Numbered from the stretch's first letter, positions 1 through 9,493 are shown. The stretch is DNA of 64,000 nucleotides from Streptococcus oralis (GCF_002386345.1 NZ_CP023507.1:1736001-1800000), one strand, 5' to 3'. A program made the numbers and translations. The notes: generated from the letters alone by a model not told the origin.

Positions 1-232
1 GGAAAATAGAGGTAATCTTATCCAAAATCCAGAAGATAACCTTATTTTCCAAGACACCGCCTGGCGCTGTCAAAACGAGGAAAAGACCTGCTACCAACCC
101 CAAGAACCCTCCGATGATGAAAGAAAGAACTGTCATATAAAGAGTTAGGTAAATGGCTGTTCCCCAGCCTGCCTGACCAGACCAGCCCATCTTGTAGACA
201 TTTGGTAGATAAGTTTGAATCAACTCTGTCAT
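1..232 (-). CDS. metP: Methionine ABC transporter permease, 3' end outside window
   Basis: Inner-membrane permease subunit of the methionine importer; it works with MetN (ATPase) and MetQ (binding lipoprotein). Only the first 77 codons are present; the rest lies left of the window. The visible N-terminus begins MTELIQTYLP and leads into a hydrophobic segment rich in Thr, Leu and Gly, as in MetI/MetP proteins. The start codon at 230-232 follows the metN stop by one base, so the two are translationally coupled. Identity rests on this short piece plus the neighbouring metN and metQ genes. Confidence 0.88.
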   Translation of the reverse strand, partial: MTELIQTYLPNVYKMGWSGQAGWGTAIYLTLYMTVLSFIIGGFLGLVAGLFLVLTAPGGVLENKVIFWILDKITSIF

Positions 233-233
233 T

Positions 234-1295
234 TTACTGTCCTCCCTTCAATACTTTTAACTGCACACCAGCCTGACGGATGGCATCTTGAGCACCTGCT
301 AGTGCTGCTTTTTCACCTGACAAGACCACCACCAATTCTCCAACGGGAGTACCATCAAGAATTTCGATATTTCCATAGAGGATATTGGCCGTTACTTGGT
401 AATGTTTGTACAATTCATTCAAAAGTGGTTCGTCTGTCGAAGCCCCTGCATACTTGAGTTGCACTAAGATACTGTTCTCAGATAAATGTTCTACGATTTC
501 TTGCTTCTCAATCTTAACCATGGCTTCGTCAATACCTGTGGCTGTTGAGATAAAGTCCTGTGTCAAAGGTTGTTTAGGGTCTGAGAAGATTTCAAGGACA
601 CTGCCCTCTTCAATCAAACGCCCATCCTGCATAACCGCCACACGGTTGGCAATGTCTTTGACAATCTGCATTTCATGCGTAATCAAGACAACCGTCAAGC
701 CTAATTTTTGGTTCAAATCTTGCAACAAGGCCAAAATTTGCTTGGTTGTTTTAGGGTCAAGGGCAGACGTTGACTCATCTGAAATCAAGATTTTTGGATC
801 ATTGGCCAAGGCACGCGCAATAGCCACACGCTGTTTTTGCCCTCCAGATAGTTGTGAAGGGTAGTTTTCAGCACGATCCGCCAAGCCAACCAAGTCCAAC
901 AACTTAGCTACTTTTGCCTTCTTTTCTTCCTTGCTGAATCCAGAGTGTTTGAGGGCAAAGGCTACATTTTCCTCTGCTGTCTTTTGACTCATGAGGTTAA
1001 AATGCTGGAAAATCATCCCGATATCTTGACGTTTGCGACGCAACTGCTCTGCCGTCAAGGTCACCTTACCATCAAAAATCACATCGTCGTCAATGGTAAT
1101 TTTCCCTGCGGATGGTTTTTGCAAGAGGTTAATCACCCGTACAAGGGTTGATTTCCCTGCTCCAGAATATCCAACAATTCCGTAGATATCCCCTTCTTGG
1201 ATGTGAATGGTCACATCCTTGACCGCTGTGATGGTTCTCTTCTTTTGGTGAAAAGTCACATCGATCTGATCTAACTTGATAATATCTCTACTCAT
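234..1295 (-). CDS. metN: Methionine ABC transporter ATP-binding protein MetN
   Basis: Cytoplasmic ATPase that drives methionine import. Residues 42-49 form the Walker A motif (GYSGAGKS), 149-153 the LSGGQ signature, and 169-174 the Walker B (ILISDE). After the nucleotide-binding domain, about residue 265 to the end is the C-terminal NIL-type domain known in MetN proteins to bind methionine and inhibit transport. At 353 aa the length is normal. It lies between an M20 peptidase gene (8-bp overlap at its start) and metP (1-bp gap), so all are one transcript running leftward from metQ. Confidence 0.95.
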   Translation of the reverse strand: MSRDIIKLDQIDVTFHQKKRTITAVKDVTIHIQEGDIYGIVGYSGAGKSTLVRVINLLQKPSAGKITIDDDVIFDGKVTLTAEQLRRKRQDIGMIFQHFNLMSQKTAEENVAFALKHSGFSKEEKKAKVAKLLDLVGLADRAENYPSQLSGGQKQRVAIARALANDPKILISDESTSALDPKTTKQILALLQDLNQKLGLTVVLITHEMQIVKDIANRVAVMQDGRLIEEGSVLEIFSDPKQPLTQDFISTATGIDEAMVKIEKQEIVEHLSENSILVQLKYAGASTDEPLLNELYKHYQVTANILYGNIEILDGTPVGELVVVLSGEKAALAGAQDAIRQAGVQLKVLKGGQ

Positions 1296-2661
1296 AGCTT
1301 CTAATCAGCTCCTCTACTAATTCAATATGGGTGTAGTAATCGGCGATTCGCACGTTTTCATCTCCACCATGGTCTCGGCTATTGGCATTTCCTAGACCGA
1401 AGGCCACCATGGGTACCTCTAAGGCATCAAAGACCGTATGCATAGGTCCTGTCCCCGCTGTTGTCGGCAAGACTGAAACGCCCTGTGGATAGAATTTCTT
1501 GGCCAACTCGATCACATTAAGAATGGCTGGCGCGCTCATATCGCTTCGATAGCTCATCTCTCCCAAGGTATAGTATAATTCTACCTTATCAAAGCCATTT
1601 TTGTCTAGCTGTTTCCGAATTTTTTCCAGAACATCATGCGGTTCTAAGCCAGGAACCAAACGAACTTCTAACTTGGCACTGGCTTCTGCTGGCAAAATCG
1701 TTTTCACCCCTTGACCTTGATAACCTGACTGAATCCCTTCGATATTAAGGGCTGGCTCGAAAAAGAAACGTTTTAGGAAGGCTACACGATCCTTTTGTAA
1801 GAGAGGCAATTCCAAGCCATAAATGCGACTGATTTCCTCTGGATTGCGTTGGGCATAGGTATCTACCAAGGCTAGTTCTCGTTCATTTGGCCCTTGAACA
1901 TCCTCGTACAAGCCTTCTACCAAGATACGTCCATCTGCTGCACGTAGACTACTTAGAGCCTGGATAAGATACCATGGAGCTGACTCCACGACACCACCAT
2001 AACTCGAGTGGATATCCACATCCGCACTTTTCACCTTAGCATCAAAGGTTACAATTCCCTTGTTTCCGCCAGAGATTTCCAGCTGTTCCAAGGCGTTCTT
2101 GGTTCCTTGTTCCCAGACTAGCAAGTCCGCCCCACGAAGTTTGTCTGCGTGTTTCTCTAAATACTTATCTAGATCCATGGAAGCAGACTCCTCTGCTCCT
2201 TCCATGATAAAGCTGATATTGACAGGCAGGTCATCGTGGTGCTGCATATACTTTCTCAAAGCACTCAAACGAGCTGTGATGTGGCCTTTGTCGTCGTCAA
2301 CCCCACGCCCATACATAAAGCCATTTCGCACAGAAAGGGTAAAAGGATTCTCTGTCCACACCTGGTCGCCATCTGCTGGCACGGTGTCATAGTGATTATA
2401 GAAGATCAAGGTCTTGGCATCCGGACGCGAACTCTTGAAATGCGCCATGACAAAGGGAGCCGTATAAGTCTCATCAATCTCCACTTCAGCCCCTACACGC
2501 TTGAAAATCTCACCCAGATAGTTTGCAACTTCCTTGAGTCCAACCTGCTGGGCAAAAACTGATTTCTTGGAAATTAAGGTGCGCAAGACTTCAAAATAAT
2601 GTTGGGCCACATGATCCTTCTCAAATTTTTCAATCTGCTCTTGTTCACTAGGAAAAACCAT
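1288..2661 (-). CDS. M20 family metallopeptidase (dipeptidase/deacylase-like)
   Basis: Two-zinc M20/M28-type peptidase of 457 aa. Visible metal-site motifs are NHYDTVP (residues 89-95), [10 protein letters not shown] (118-127), the catalytic Glu in EGAEES (154-159) and HGGDEN near residue 431. The upstream in-frame ATG at 2706 would add 15 residues with no homology flavour; the ATG at 2661 follows an AGAGAG-rich ribosome site and gives the usual length. Its place between metQ and metN suggests it frees methionine from peptides or acyl derivatives for the same pathway, but that substrate is inference. No signal peptide is visible, so it is cytoplasmic. Confidence 0.88.
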   Translation of the reverse strand: MVFPSEQEQIEKFEKDHVAQHYFEVLRTLISKKSVFAQQVGLKEVANYLGEIFKRVGAEVEIDETYTAPFVMAHFKSSRPDAKTLIFYNHYDTVPADGDQVWTENPFTLSVRNGFMYGRGVDDDKGHITARLSALRKYMQHHDDLPVNISFIMEGAEESASMDLDKYLEKHADKLRGADLLVWEQGTKNALEQLEISGGNKGIVTFDAKVKSADVDIHSSYGGVVESAPWYLIQALSSLRAADGRILVEGLYEDVQGPNERELALVDTYAQRNPEEISRIYGLELPLLQKDRVAFLKRFFFEPALNIEGIQSGYQGQGVKTILPAEASAKLEVRLVPGLEPHDVLEKIRKQLDKNGFDKVELYYTLGEMSYRSDMSAPAILNVIELAKKFYPQGVSVLPTTAGTGPMHTVFDALEVPMVAFGLGNANSRDHGGDENVRIADYYTHIELVEELIRSYE

Positions 2662-2737
2662 TTTCTCTCTCTTTCTACTACCTACTTGTGTCTTCAGAAC
2701 GACCACAAGTGCCTCTTTAAAATCAACTCTCTATACA

Positions 2738-2768
2738 AAAGCAAGAGGTGGAAACTCTCTCCCACCTC
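2738..2768 (-). terminator. Intercistronic hairpin after metQ
   Basis: GAGGTGG (2745-2751) pairs with CCACCTC (2762-2768). Read on the minus strand the stem is followed by a T-rich TTGCTTTTG. It lies just after the metQ stop and before the M20-metN-metP genes, so it probably lets the binding protein be made in excess by partial termination or by protecting the upstream mRNA. Confidence 0.6.
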
Positions 2769-2779
2769 CCTGTGTCTTA

Positions 2780-3634
2780 TTACCAAACTGGTTGGTCCAA
2801 ACCGTCTGATGTTTCTTCGATAACTTTTTTCACTTCATCAGTGTGGTAAGCTGCGATAATTTTCTTGATGGCATCAGCCTTAGGTGATGATTCCCAATCT
2901 TTTTTCGCAACAATGATGTTGTACCATTGTTTTGAGTTTTCATCAGCTTGTTCTTTAAAGAGTGCTTTCTTGTAGTCCAATTTTGCTTCTGTAACGAAGG
3001 TATTGTTTACAACGGCAGCATCAACTGATGACAATGAACGAGCTGTTTGGCTAGCGTCCAATTCAGTAATCTTCAAGTTCTTTGGATTTTCTGTAATGTT
3101 CGCAACTGTTGCAAGTGCAGTTCCAGAAACATCCAATTTGATCAAACCAGCTGATTGAAGCAAGTAAAGCGCACGGCTTTCGTTTGTTGCATCGTTTGGT
3201 ACGGCGATTTCACCGTTATCTGGGATTTCTTCCACTTTGGTGTACTTGTTTTCTTCCCCATTTTTACCTGAGTAAAGGCGGATTGGTGAGATGTAGGTAT
3301 CTGCAATCGCTACAAGGTCTTTCCCGTTTTCTTTGTTCCAGTTGTTCAAGAAGTTGTAGTGTTGGAAAGCATTCAAGTCTACTTCGCCATCAGCAGTTGC
3401 CTTGTTTGGTTGTGAATAGTCTGTGAACTCTGTGAATTCCAATTTAATTCCATCTTTTTCAACCAATTCTTGGACTTTATCCCAACGCGCTTCTTCAGAA
3501 CCGCTACGGTTAACTGTTGCAATTTTGACAACTGTTTCGTTGTCTGCTTTCTTTTCTGAATTTCCGCAAGCTGCAAGAGCCAAACCTGCGACTGTAGCAA
3601 GAGCTGCTACACCGAGCCATTTTTTAATTTTCAT
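2780..3634 (-). CDS. metQ: Methionine-binding lipoprotein MetQ
   Basis: Extracellular substrate-binding lipoprotein of the MetQNP importer (NlpA/MetQ family). The N-terminus is a lipoprotein signal peptide with LAAC lipobox and lipidated Cys23. The mature protein shows the family's EEARWDKVQ, NAFQHYNFL and VNNTFV-type segments that line the ligand cleft. The start at 3634 is preferred over an upstream ATG at 3676 because GGAGAAAG stands seven bases before it and the signal peptide then starts at residue 1. It is the first gene of the metQ-M20-metN-metP transcript and has its own promoter and a MET-box upstream. Confidence 0.95.
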   Translation of the reverse strand: MKIKKWLGVAALATVAGLALAACGNSEKKADNETVVKIATVNRSGSEEARWDKVQELVEKDGIKLEFTEFTDYSQPNKATADGEVDLNAFQHYNFLNNWNKENGKDLVAIADTYISPIRLYSGKNGEENKYTKVEEIPDNGEIAVPNDATNESRALYLLQSAGLIKLDVSGTALATVANITENPKNLKITELDASQTARSLSSVDAAVVNNTFVTEAKLDYKKALFKEQADENSKQWYNIIVAKKDWESSPKADAIKKIIAAYHTDEVKKVIEETSDGLDQPVW

Positions 3635-3666
3635 GATTCTTTCTCCTTTAAAAATGATACCGTAAT

Positions 3667-3695
3667 AGTATCTCATACTTTATTTGATTTAGCAA
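3667..3695 (-). promoter_or_regulatory. metQ promoter
   Basis: On the minus strand TTGCTA (3690-3695), a 17-bp spacer and GATACT (3667-3672) with an upstream TG (extended -10). It places transcription start near 3660, about 25 bases before the metQ start codon. Confidence 0.65.
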
Positions 3696-3716
3696 ATTGT
3701 TATTAGATAGGCAGAC

Positions 3717-3735
3717 ATATAGTTTGAAACTATAT
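3717..3735. promoter_or_regulatory. MET-box, probable MtaR operator
   Basis: A perfect 19-bp inverted repeat ATATAGTTT-g-AAACTATAT. It matches the TATAGTTTnAAACTATA motif described for the streptococcal LysR-type methionine regulator MtaR/MetR. It is centred about 30 bp upstream of the metQ -35 box, the usual place for a LysR-type activator, so methionine-dependent control of the metQ operon is likely. Confidence 0.8.
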
Positions 3736-3745
3736 ACCCAAACAT

Positions 3746-3781
3746 TGAGAAATCATCCGCCTTTCTCAGACTGGATGATTT
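3746..3781 (-). terminator. Two mutually exclusive hairpins after the cystine-binding-protein gene
   Basis: AAATCATCC (3750-3758) pairs with GGATGATTT (3773-3781). TGAGAAA (3746-3752) pairs with TTTCTCA (3762-3768). The two stems share bases and cannot form together. They follow the stop codon at 3789 on the minus strand. Neither is followed by a good T-run, so a terminator role is only moderately supported. Confidence 0.45.
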
Positions 3782-3788
3782 CATACGA

Positions 3789-4664
<876 letters not shown>

Positions 4665-4689
4665 TTAACAGAAAATATTTTTTTTCGCC

Positions 4690-4695
4690 ATTATA
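4690..4695 (-). promoter_or_regulatory. Probable -10 element of the amino-acid-binding protein gene
   Basis: TATAAT on the minus strand, about 60 bases before the start codon at 4631. No convincing -35 box is present at the right distance, so this is a partial match only. Confidence 0.4.
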
Positions 4696-4733
4696 TGATA
4701 TCTATCTCGGTGATAGGTTTTTTTTATGGCTGA

Positions 4734-5057
4734 CTAAAAGACCAGACGCAAGACTGCAATCAAGACTACTCCAAAAAGAACCGTACCCACTAGATTGCGG
4801 TAGCGAAAGGCTACCCAAGCTGTTGGAAAGACTGCTAAAAAGTCCAGCCATTTGATCTGAGGAAGGCTCCCAACCTTTCCGGTCACTACGCTTGAAAGGA
4901 TCAAGGCAAAGATAATGGAAACAGGCAAGAACTTCAAAAAACGCTCGACGATAGCTGGCAAACCCTTGTACTTGACCAAGATGAAAGGAATCATACGGGG
5001 AATCCAAGTCACTAGGCCTGAAAAGATAACGGCTAACAAAAGATATTTACTGACCAT
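4734..5057 (-). CDS. azlD: AzlD-type branched-chain amino-acid exporter small subunit
   Basis: A 107-aa membrane protein with four hydrophobic segments and the conserved TWIPRMIPFIL stretch of the AzlD family. AzlC and AzlD together form an exporter of branched-chain amino acids or their analogues. The start codon overlaps the end of the azlC gene by 11 bp, so the two are translationally coupled. It is the last gene of its transcript. Confidence 0.88.
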   Translation of the reverse strand: MVSKYLLLAVIFSGLVTWIPRMIPFILVKYKGLPAIVERFLKFLPVSIIFALILSSVVTGKVGSLPQIKWLDFLAVFPTAWVAFRYRNLVGTVLFGVVLIAVLRLVF

Positions 5058-5754
5058 CTAAGACCACCCCCATGGTACAACCTAGCAAGGTCGCAAACAG
5101 AACAGCTAGCGACTGAGACACCACTGTCAAGAACAAAAAGAAGGACACCGCAACAACGGCTAGGATCATCAGCAGATTCCGTACGGGAACCCGTCTTTGC
5201 ATAATCTGAAATTGCGAGGTAAAAATCCCGATAAACATCCCAACAAGGGCAAAGTCTAATCCAAAGACCTCAGGATTTGGAAGAAGCCCACCTAAAGCTG
5301 TACCCGCAACTGTCCCAATAAACCAGGCTATATAACTATTGAGATTGTTCCCATGCATCCACATAGGATGGACCTTGTCTGTATGGGCTAATTCTCCCAT
5401 CAAAACCCCGTAAGTCTCATCTGTCAAGAGACTAGACATACCAATATTTTGCCAGAGACTGGTATGACGGAAATAGGTCGACGCATGCAAGCTCAGCAAA
5501 AAGAGTCGTAAATTGATTAAAAAGACTGTCATGGCAATGGCTGCTACAGGTGCTTGGACCGCAATCAATGCCAACATGGCAAACTGGGCGCTCCCAGCAT
5601 AAACAAAGAGACTCATCAGGCCCATCTCAACAGGTGTCACATAGGGCGCACCAATAATCCCACAAGCCAGGCCAATGCTGACATAGCCAAGGGCAGTCGG
5701 CATGGCTGCCTGTACACCTTCCCAAAATCCTTTTTCTTTCATCCTTCTCCTCAT
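5047..5754 (-). CDS. azlC: AzlC family branched-chain amino-acid exporter large subunit
   Basis: A 235-aa multi-span membrane protein of the AzlC family; the opening EGVQAAMPTALGYVSIGLA and the SLLTDETYGVL block are typical. Two starts are possible: ATG at 5754 with GGAG five bases upstream, or ATG at 5742 behind AGGAG at four bases; the longer one is listed. It partners AzlD directly downstream. An extended -10 promoter lies about 50 bases upstream. Confidence 0.88.
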   Translation of the reverse strand: MRRRMKEKGFWEGVQAAMPTALGYVSIGLACGIIGAPYVTPVEMGLMSLFVYAGSAQFAMLALIAVQAPVAAIAMTVFLINLRLFLLSLHASTYFRHTSLWQNIGMSSLLTDETYGVLMGELAHTDKVHPMWMHGNNLNSYIAWFIGTVAGTALGGLLPNPEVFGLDFALVGMFIGIFTSQFQIMQRRVPVRNLLMILAVVAVSFFLFLTVVSQSLAVLFATLLGCTMGVVLDGQ

Positions 5755-5801
5755 ATTCTCTCCAATTGAGGCTGTTCATCATCACAGCCACAGCACGGAC
5801 T

Positions 5802-5807
5802 ATTATA
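5802..5807 (-). promoter_or_regulatory. azlCD promoter -10 element
   Basis: Minus-strand TGTTATAAT, an extended -10 element, about 50 bases before azlC. No clear -35 box. Confidence 0.5.
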
Positions 5808-5824
5808 ACATATTCAAAGAAGAG

Positions 5825-5846
5825 AAAAAAGTTTCGGATTCGAAAC
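5825..5846 (-). terminator. Rho-independent terminator of the lipoprotein gene
   Basis: GTTTCG-gatt-CGAAAC (5831-5846) followed on the minus strand by TTTTTTCTC. It ends the transcript of the lipoprotein gene that stops at 5879. Confidence 0.75.
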
Positions 5847-5878
5847 CTATTGCCAGAAAAAGTGCTGAAGAGGAAGCA

Positions 5879-6487
5879 TCATGGATACATGAGAAATTGA
5901 TCCACTCGGATAGTATACTTATCGGTTTCTGTTTCTGTAGCATATTTATTTTCTGTTGGATAGACATCAACCCAGAGTTCCCACTGTTGTCCTTTTAACT
6001 TGACCTTGTAGCGATAACCGTCATCATAGATGCCTACTGTCTCAGTTGTCATGGACTGGTAATCTGGGACTTCTTCAAGCTCTTTTTTTACAGTCTGGGA
6101 TAAGTTATCGAGCAATGCTTGCTGCTCAGCTTTTGAGGTAACGGGAAAATAAGCCGCTACTGTTTCCAAACGATGCGATTTTGAAAATGTAAAGGTCGCT
6201 CGGCCTGGATAGCCTTTCAAAGTAATCTGCTCATAGTGATAGAAAAGGCGACCTGTTTTATAGAAATACGGATCTTCTGCACGCCAAGTATCACGATAAG
6301 CCGTTTCCTTTTCTTCCTCCACCTCGCTTGCCTTTCCAAATACTTCTTCAACAGATTTAGGAAACATACCGAACGAAAGGGATTCAAACAAGACCAGTTG
6401 TGTCTTTTTGATATTCTGGCAAGCTGATAAAAGCATGAGTAAAGCTCCAAGAGCAAGCAGACTACTGATTATTTTTGTAAATCTCAT
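5879..6487 (-). CDS. Putative lipoprotein of unknown function
   Basis: A 202-aa secreted lipoprotein: signal peptide with LSAC lipobox and Cys23 when started at the ATG at 6487. An upstream in-frame ATG at 6538 would place non-signal residues in front and is rejected. The mature part is rich in aromatic and charged residues and ends in alternating strands (YRYKVKLKGQQWELWVDVYP). I do not recognise a named family with confidence. It has its own terminator downstream and one just upstream, so it is probably monocistronic. A surface-anchored role follows from the lipobox only. Confidence 0.75.
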   Translation of the reverse strand: MRFTKIISSLLALGALLMLLSACQNIKKTQLVLFESLSFGMFPKSVEEVFGKASEVEEEKETAYRDTWRAEDPYFYKTGRLFYHYEQITLKGYPGRATFTFSKSHRLETVAAYFPVTSKAEQQALLDNLSQTVKKELEEVPDYQSMTTETVGIYDDGYRYKVKLKGQQWELWVDVYPTENKYATETETDKYTIRVDQFLMYP

Positions 6488-6525
6488 ATTTCTACTATAC
6501 AAAAAAAGGTTAGGATTTGTCCAAG

Positions 6526-6552
6526 ATAAAAGAGTCAACCTTAGGCTAACTC
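6526..6552 (-). terminator. Terminator of the tsaB-rimI-tsaD operon
   Basis: GAGTCAACC (6532-6540) pairs, with two G-U pairs, with GGCTAACTC (6544-6552); the minus-strand tail is TTTTATC. It sits immediately after the tsaD stop codon. Confidence 0.7.
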
Positions 6553-6553
6553 T

Positions 6554-7564
6554 CTATTCCATGGTATCAAAAGCCAGGCTTGGTTTGGCGTTGAGGTCCA
6601 AGCCTGCAAAGTTTTCTTTATTCCACTCGCTGACGCTAGCATAGGCAATCATACCTGCATTGTCTCCACAAAGGCGTAGAGGTGGGATGATAACCTTGAC
6701 ATCTGTGATTTCGGCTGCTAGACGTTCTCTGAGCCCTTTATTAGCTGCCACGCCACCGGCCACGACTAGGGTTTTAACAGGATATTTTTCTAAGGCTTTC
6801 TTGGTTTTGGCCATGAGAATATCCATGACAGCTGCTTGGAAGGAAGCACACAAATCCTCTGTAGACAAGCTTTCTCCCTTTTGCTCGGCATTGTGGTGAA
6901 GATTGATAAAGGCAGACTTCAAACCTGAGAATGAAAACTCTAGATTGTCCTCCTTAATCATGGCACGAGGGAAATCATAAATATCTTGCCCCTGATGAGC
7001 TAGCTCATCAATTTCGCGACCTGCAGGATAGGTCAAGCCCATGACACGGCCGACCTTATCATAGGCCTCACCAACTGCATCGTCCCGCGTTTCCCCAACA
7101 ATCTTATAATCCCCAGCCTCAGAAACATAGACCAACTCCGTGTGCCCACCGCTGACCAAGAGAGCTAGCAAGGGAAACTCCAAAGGCTCCACACTCTGAG
7201 CGGCCATGAGGTGACCAGCCATGTGGTTAACGGGAATTAGTGGAAGTCCATGTGCCCAAGCAAAGGCCTTGGCAGCTGACAAACCAACTAACAGAGCTCC
7301 AACCAAGCCCGGTCCATAGGTAACCGCAACAGCTGTCACATCGTCTTCGGTAATCCCTGCTTCTGCCAGAGCCTCCTCGATACAGGCTGTAATGACCTCT
7401 ACATGGTGACGGCTGGCTACTTCAGGCACTACGCCCCCAAAACGTTTGTGACTCTCAATTTGACTCGCAATGACATTGGACAAGAGCTCATCGTCGTTTT
7501 TCAAGACGGCGACACTGGTCTCATCACAGGATGTCTCAAATGCTAAAATATATCTATCCTTCAT
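6554..7564 (-). CDS. tsaD: tRNA N6-threonylcarbamoyltransferase TsaD
   Basis: Catalytic subunit that transfers threonylcarbamoyl onto A37 of ANN-reading tRNAs (t6A), working with TsaB and TsaE on the TsaC product. The ASKHA fold is shown by the opening [13 protein letters not shown], the metal site HMAGH (residues 114-118) and SGGHTEL (138-144). Length 336 aa is normal. The gene overlaps rimI by 11 bp and is the last of a three-gene operon with tsaB, which supports the assignment. Confidence 0.96.
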   Translation of the reverse strand: MKDRYILAFETSCDETSVAVLKNDDELLSNVIASQIESHKRFGGVVPEVASRHHVEVITACIEEALAEAGITEDDVTAVAVTYGPGLVGALLVGLSAAKAFAWAHGLPLIPVNHMAGHLMAAQSVEPLEFPLLALLVSGGHTELVYVSEAGDYKIVGETRDDAVGEAYDKVGRVMGLTYPAGREIDELAHQGQDIYDFPRAMIKEDNLEFSFSGLKSAFINLHHNAEQKGESLSTEDLCASFQAAVMDILMAKTKKALEKYPVKTLVVAGGVAANKGLRERLAAEITDVKVIIPPLRLCGDNAGMIAYASVSEWNKENFAGLDLNAKPSLAFDTME

Positions 7565-7991
7565 CTATTTCTCTCTTCATGATGATGGCATCCTCGACTG
7601 GGTCATGGTAGTAGGCCTTTCGCTCAGCGATGACTGCCATCTTTTCTTTCTTGTAAAATGCTTGCGCTCGTTGATTTGACTTTCTGACTTCGAGGAAAAT
7701 TTCTTTGTCGGCAGGCAAAAAGTCAAACAAGGCTGTCGCGATTTTCTGCCCCTGATAGGCTTTTTTGACAGCGATTTGCAAGACTTCTGCCTCAAAGAGA
7801 TTCTCCTGAACAGCTAGAAAGCCAATCACTTCTGCCCCATCATAAGCCACAGCATACCATGTCTGGTCTTGAGACAGGTCTGCTTGGATTTGTTCCAGGG
7901 TCCAAGGACTGACTGGGTAAACAGCTGCCATGACAGCGTAGATGGCTTGAGCTAGGGCAGGTCGCTGTTGGATTCGTTTGATTTCTATCAT
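7554..7991 (-). CDS. rimI: Ribosomal-protein-alanine N-acetyltransferase RimI (GNAT)
   Basis: GNAT-fold acetyltransferase, 145 aa. The acetyl-CoA loop reads [15 protein letters not shown], and the [20 protein letters not shown] block matches RimI of other bacteria, which acetylates the N-terminus of ribosomal protein S18. Its place between tsaB and tsaD, overlapping both by a few bases, is the standard streptococcal arrangement. The S18 substrate is inferred from the family. Confidence 0.9.
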   Translation of the reverse strand: MIEIKRIQQRPALAQAIYAVMAAVYPVSPWTLEQIQADLSQDQTWYAVAYDGAEVIGFLAVQENLFEAEVLQIAVKKAYQGQKIATALFDFLPADKEIFLEVRKSNQRAQAFYKKEKMAVIAERKAYYHDPVEDAIIMKREIDEG

Positions 7992-8671
7992 AGGCGTTTA
8001 ATGTAAGACTCACCAGACTCGGTATGGTTCTTGAGCCAGTTTTCCTCAGCTTCTACACGCTTGAGATAGTTTGGTACAAAATCGTGCAAGGAGTCTGCTT
8101 TCTTGTCCCATGCCCAAAGAGCTAGATTAGCTGCATTTGGCAAGGTTTCCTGGTAACTAGCTTGTGGTAGCTGTTCTTGGATCTGCTCCACAAAGGGGCC
8201 AACTTCTCCAACAAAGGTCACCTGTTCAGCATCCGTGACTTTTTCTAGCACTTCCGCAAAGGACAAGTGTGCTTCTGGCATGACAGGTTTGGCATTTTCA
8301 TAAAATCCTGCATAAACATTGTTGCGACGCGCATCCATCAGGGGAACAAGTAAGCCTTCTTGTTGGCGCGGTACCAGAGACAAAAGACTCGACATACCAA
8401 TTAACTCAATGTTCAGGGTATGAGCCAAGGTCTTGGCAGTTGCTACCGCAATTCGTAAGCCTGTGTAGCTACCTGGGCCTTCAGCCACCACGATTCGATC
8501 CAAATCCTTAGGTGTCCAATCCAGACTGGCCATCAAAAAATCGATGGCAGGCATGAGGGTAATACTGTGATTCTTCTTAATATTAATCGTCGTCTCGGCA
8601 AGAACCTGCTTGTCCTCTAAAATGGCTAGAGAAAGAGCCTTGCTGGACGTATCAAAAGCTAATACTTTCAT
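7988..8671 (-). CDS. tsaB: tRNA t6A biosynthesis protein TsaB
   Basis: Non-catalytic paralogue of TsaD (227 aa) that dimerises with it for t6A formation. Opens with LAFDTSSKALSLAI and carries VAEGPGSYTGLRIAVATAK, the family signature, but lacks the HMAGH metal site. First gene of tsaB-rimI-tsaD; its stop overlaps the rimI start by 4 bp. Confidence 0.94.
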   Translation of the reverse strand: MKVLAFDTSSKALSLAILEDKQVLAETTINIKKNHSITLMPAIDFLMASLDWTPKDLDRIVVAEGPGSYTGLRIAVATAKTLAHTLNIELIGMSSLLSLVPRQQEGLLVPLMDARRNNVYAGFYENAKPVMPEAHLSFAEVLEKVTDAEQVTFVGEVGPFVEQIQEQLPQASYQETLPNAANLALWAWDKKADSLHDFVPNYLKRVEAEENWLKNHTESGESYIKRL

Positions 8672-8701
8672 AACACATTCCTATCTTTTTGTCTGTTTAC
8701 T

Positions 8702-8707
8702 ATTATA
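8702..8707 (-). promoter_or_regulatory. tsaB operon promoter -10 element
   Basis: Minus-strand TATAAT about 31 bases upstream of the tsaB start codon. The -35 region (TTCCCA) is poor. Confidence 0.5.
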
Positions 8708-8872
8708 CTACAAAAGCCAGCGCATGGGAATTTTCTTTGTTTTGAAACAAAAGAGGCCTGCCACTTAGACAAGCAATTCTACACAAAAAATTTAAAAAAG
8801 TTATATCTTTTTTGAATAGAAAAGTGAACAAGGAAATTGAAAGGTTCTTTGTAAAAAATTTGGATCATGCAT

Positions 8873-9013
8873 TTATGTTTCAACTCGATTTTCGATTTGA
8901 GAAATCATCGTCATAACAATAAAGATAGCACCTAAAAATAGAAAAAGTCCATCCCATCTATCAAGACGAGGTGGATTTTCTGTATATTTAGATGAATAAT
9001 TGACTTTAGGCAT
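8873..9013 (-). CDS. Tiny single-span membrane protein, unknown function
   Basis: A 46-residue reading frame that starts with ATG inside the last codons of the gene upstream (8-bp overlap) and ends at TAA. Residues 1-20 are polar (MPKVNYSSKY...), 23-38 form one hydrophobic span (LFLFLGAIFIVMTMIS), and the tail is polar. The stop-start overlap with the 9006-9221 gene argues for coupled translation and so for a real gene. I do not recognise a family. Its setting, next to small RNA genes and opposite rnjA, is the place where S. pneumoniae carries the cib bacteriocin/immunity genes as I recall, so an immunity-like role is possible but unproven. Confidence 0.6.
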   Translation of the reverse strand: MPKVNYSSKYTENPPRLDRWDGLFLFLGAIFIVMTMISQIENRVET

Positions 9014-9221
9014 TTAAACCAAAGTAGAAAACGAACCAGACAACATAGGTGACCAGGAGAAGAAAAATTGAATAGAGCGTCACAAAAGCAAGCTTCCAAA
9101 GGAACTTTGTTTTGCGGTGTTCCAGATGCACAAACAGGGCATTCCCCCCATAGACACAAGCTACAAAGACTACAAACATCAAGAGGCGAACCCCTACTGC
9201 AAATTCAAACAAACTAAACAT
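9006..9221 (-). CDS. Small two-span membrane protein, unknown function
   Basis: A 71-aa protein with two hydrophobic stretches (about residues 10-28 and 44-67) joined by a short basic loop (HLEHRKTKFLWK). A strong AGGAGG ribosome site stands seven bases before the ATG, which supports translation. It overlaps the following 46-aa gene by 8 bp, making a two-gene unit of membrane microproteins. It has no double-glycine leader, so it is not itself a class II bacteriocin precursor. No named family recognised; small membrane proteins of this shape include bacteriocin immunity factors and toxin-like peptides. Confidence 0.65.
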   Translation of the reverse strand: MFSLFEFAVGVRLLMFVVFVACVYGGNALFVHLEHRKTKFLWKLAFVTLYSIFLLLVTYVVWFVFYFGLNA

Positions 9222-9261
9222 TCTTAATCCTCCTTCTGGTATTCCTTTTTTATTTAAACTG

Positions 9262-9291
9262 TTGACAATGTTGGTCTATCAATGTTAAAAT
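9262..9291 (+). promoter_or_regulatory. Promoter of small RNA unit 1
   Basis: TTGACA (9262-9267), 18-bp spacer, TAAAAT (9286-9291) with TG one base upstream (extended -10). Predicted start near 9298. Confidence 0.7.
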
Positions 9292-9297
9292 GTAATT

Positions 9298-9445
9298 CAA
9301 CATTGGTAGGAAAATCAGGTTGAGTCGTTGACTCTTCGGGTTGCAGTGCTATCCCTGAAACTTTGGTTTCTAAAGAACTGAAATTGCGATTGAACAATTC
9401 GCCCCCAGTGTTAGATGGCTCTTGACTTCGGTCAGGAGCTTTTTG
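9298..9445 (+). ncRNA. Putative small RNA 1
   Basis: About 148 nt between a good promoter and a terminator. AACATTGG near the 5' end can pair, with two G-U pairs, with CCAGTGTT at about 9405-9412, closing the molecule. The terminator is GCTCTTGAC-ttcg-GTCAGGAGC (9418-9439) plus five T. It has no ribosome site followed by a credible reading frame. Its inside does not share the block found in units 2 and 3. I do not recognise an Rfam family. Confidence 0.65.
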
Positions 9446-9457
9446 ATGCTTTTAAAG

Positions 9458-9486
9458 TTGATTCCCTCAGTAAGTTATAGTAAAAT
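9458..9486 (+). promoter_or_regulatory. Promoter of small RNA unit 2
   Basis: TTGATT (9458-9463), 17-bp spacer, TAAAAT (9481-9486). Predicted start near 9493. It begins only 13 bases after the terminator of unit 1. Confidence 0.7.
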
Positions 9487-9493
9487 ATAAATA

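Noticed and set aside
4702..4725. Small plus-strand hairpin CTATC/GATAG with T-run before the amino-acid-binding gene
   Set aside because: Only five base pairs, and no plus-strand gene precedes it; in the minus direction it has no T-run.
8932..9159. 75-aa minus-strand reading frame
   Set aside because: It lies in another frame of the two supported microprotein genes and has an odd Cys-rich composition; a shadow frame.
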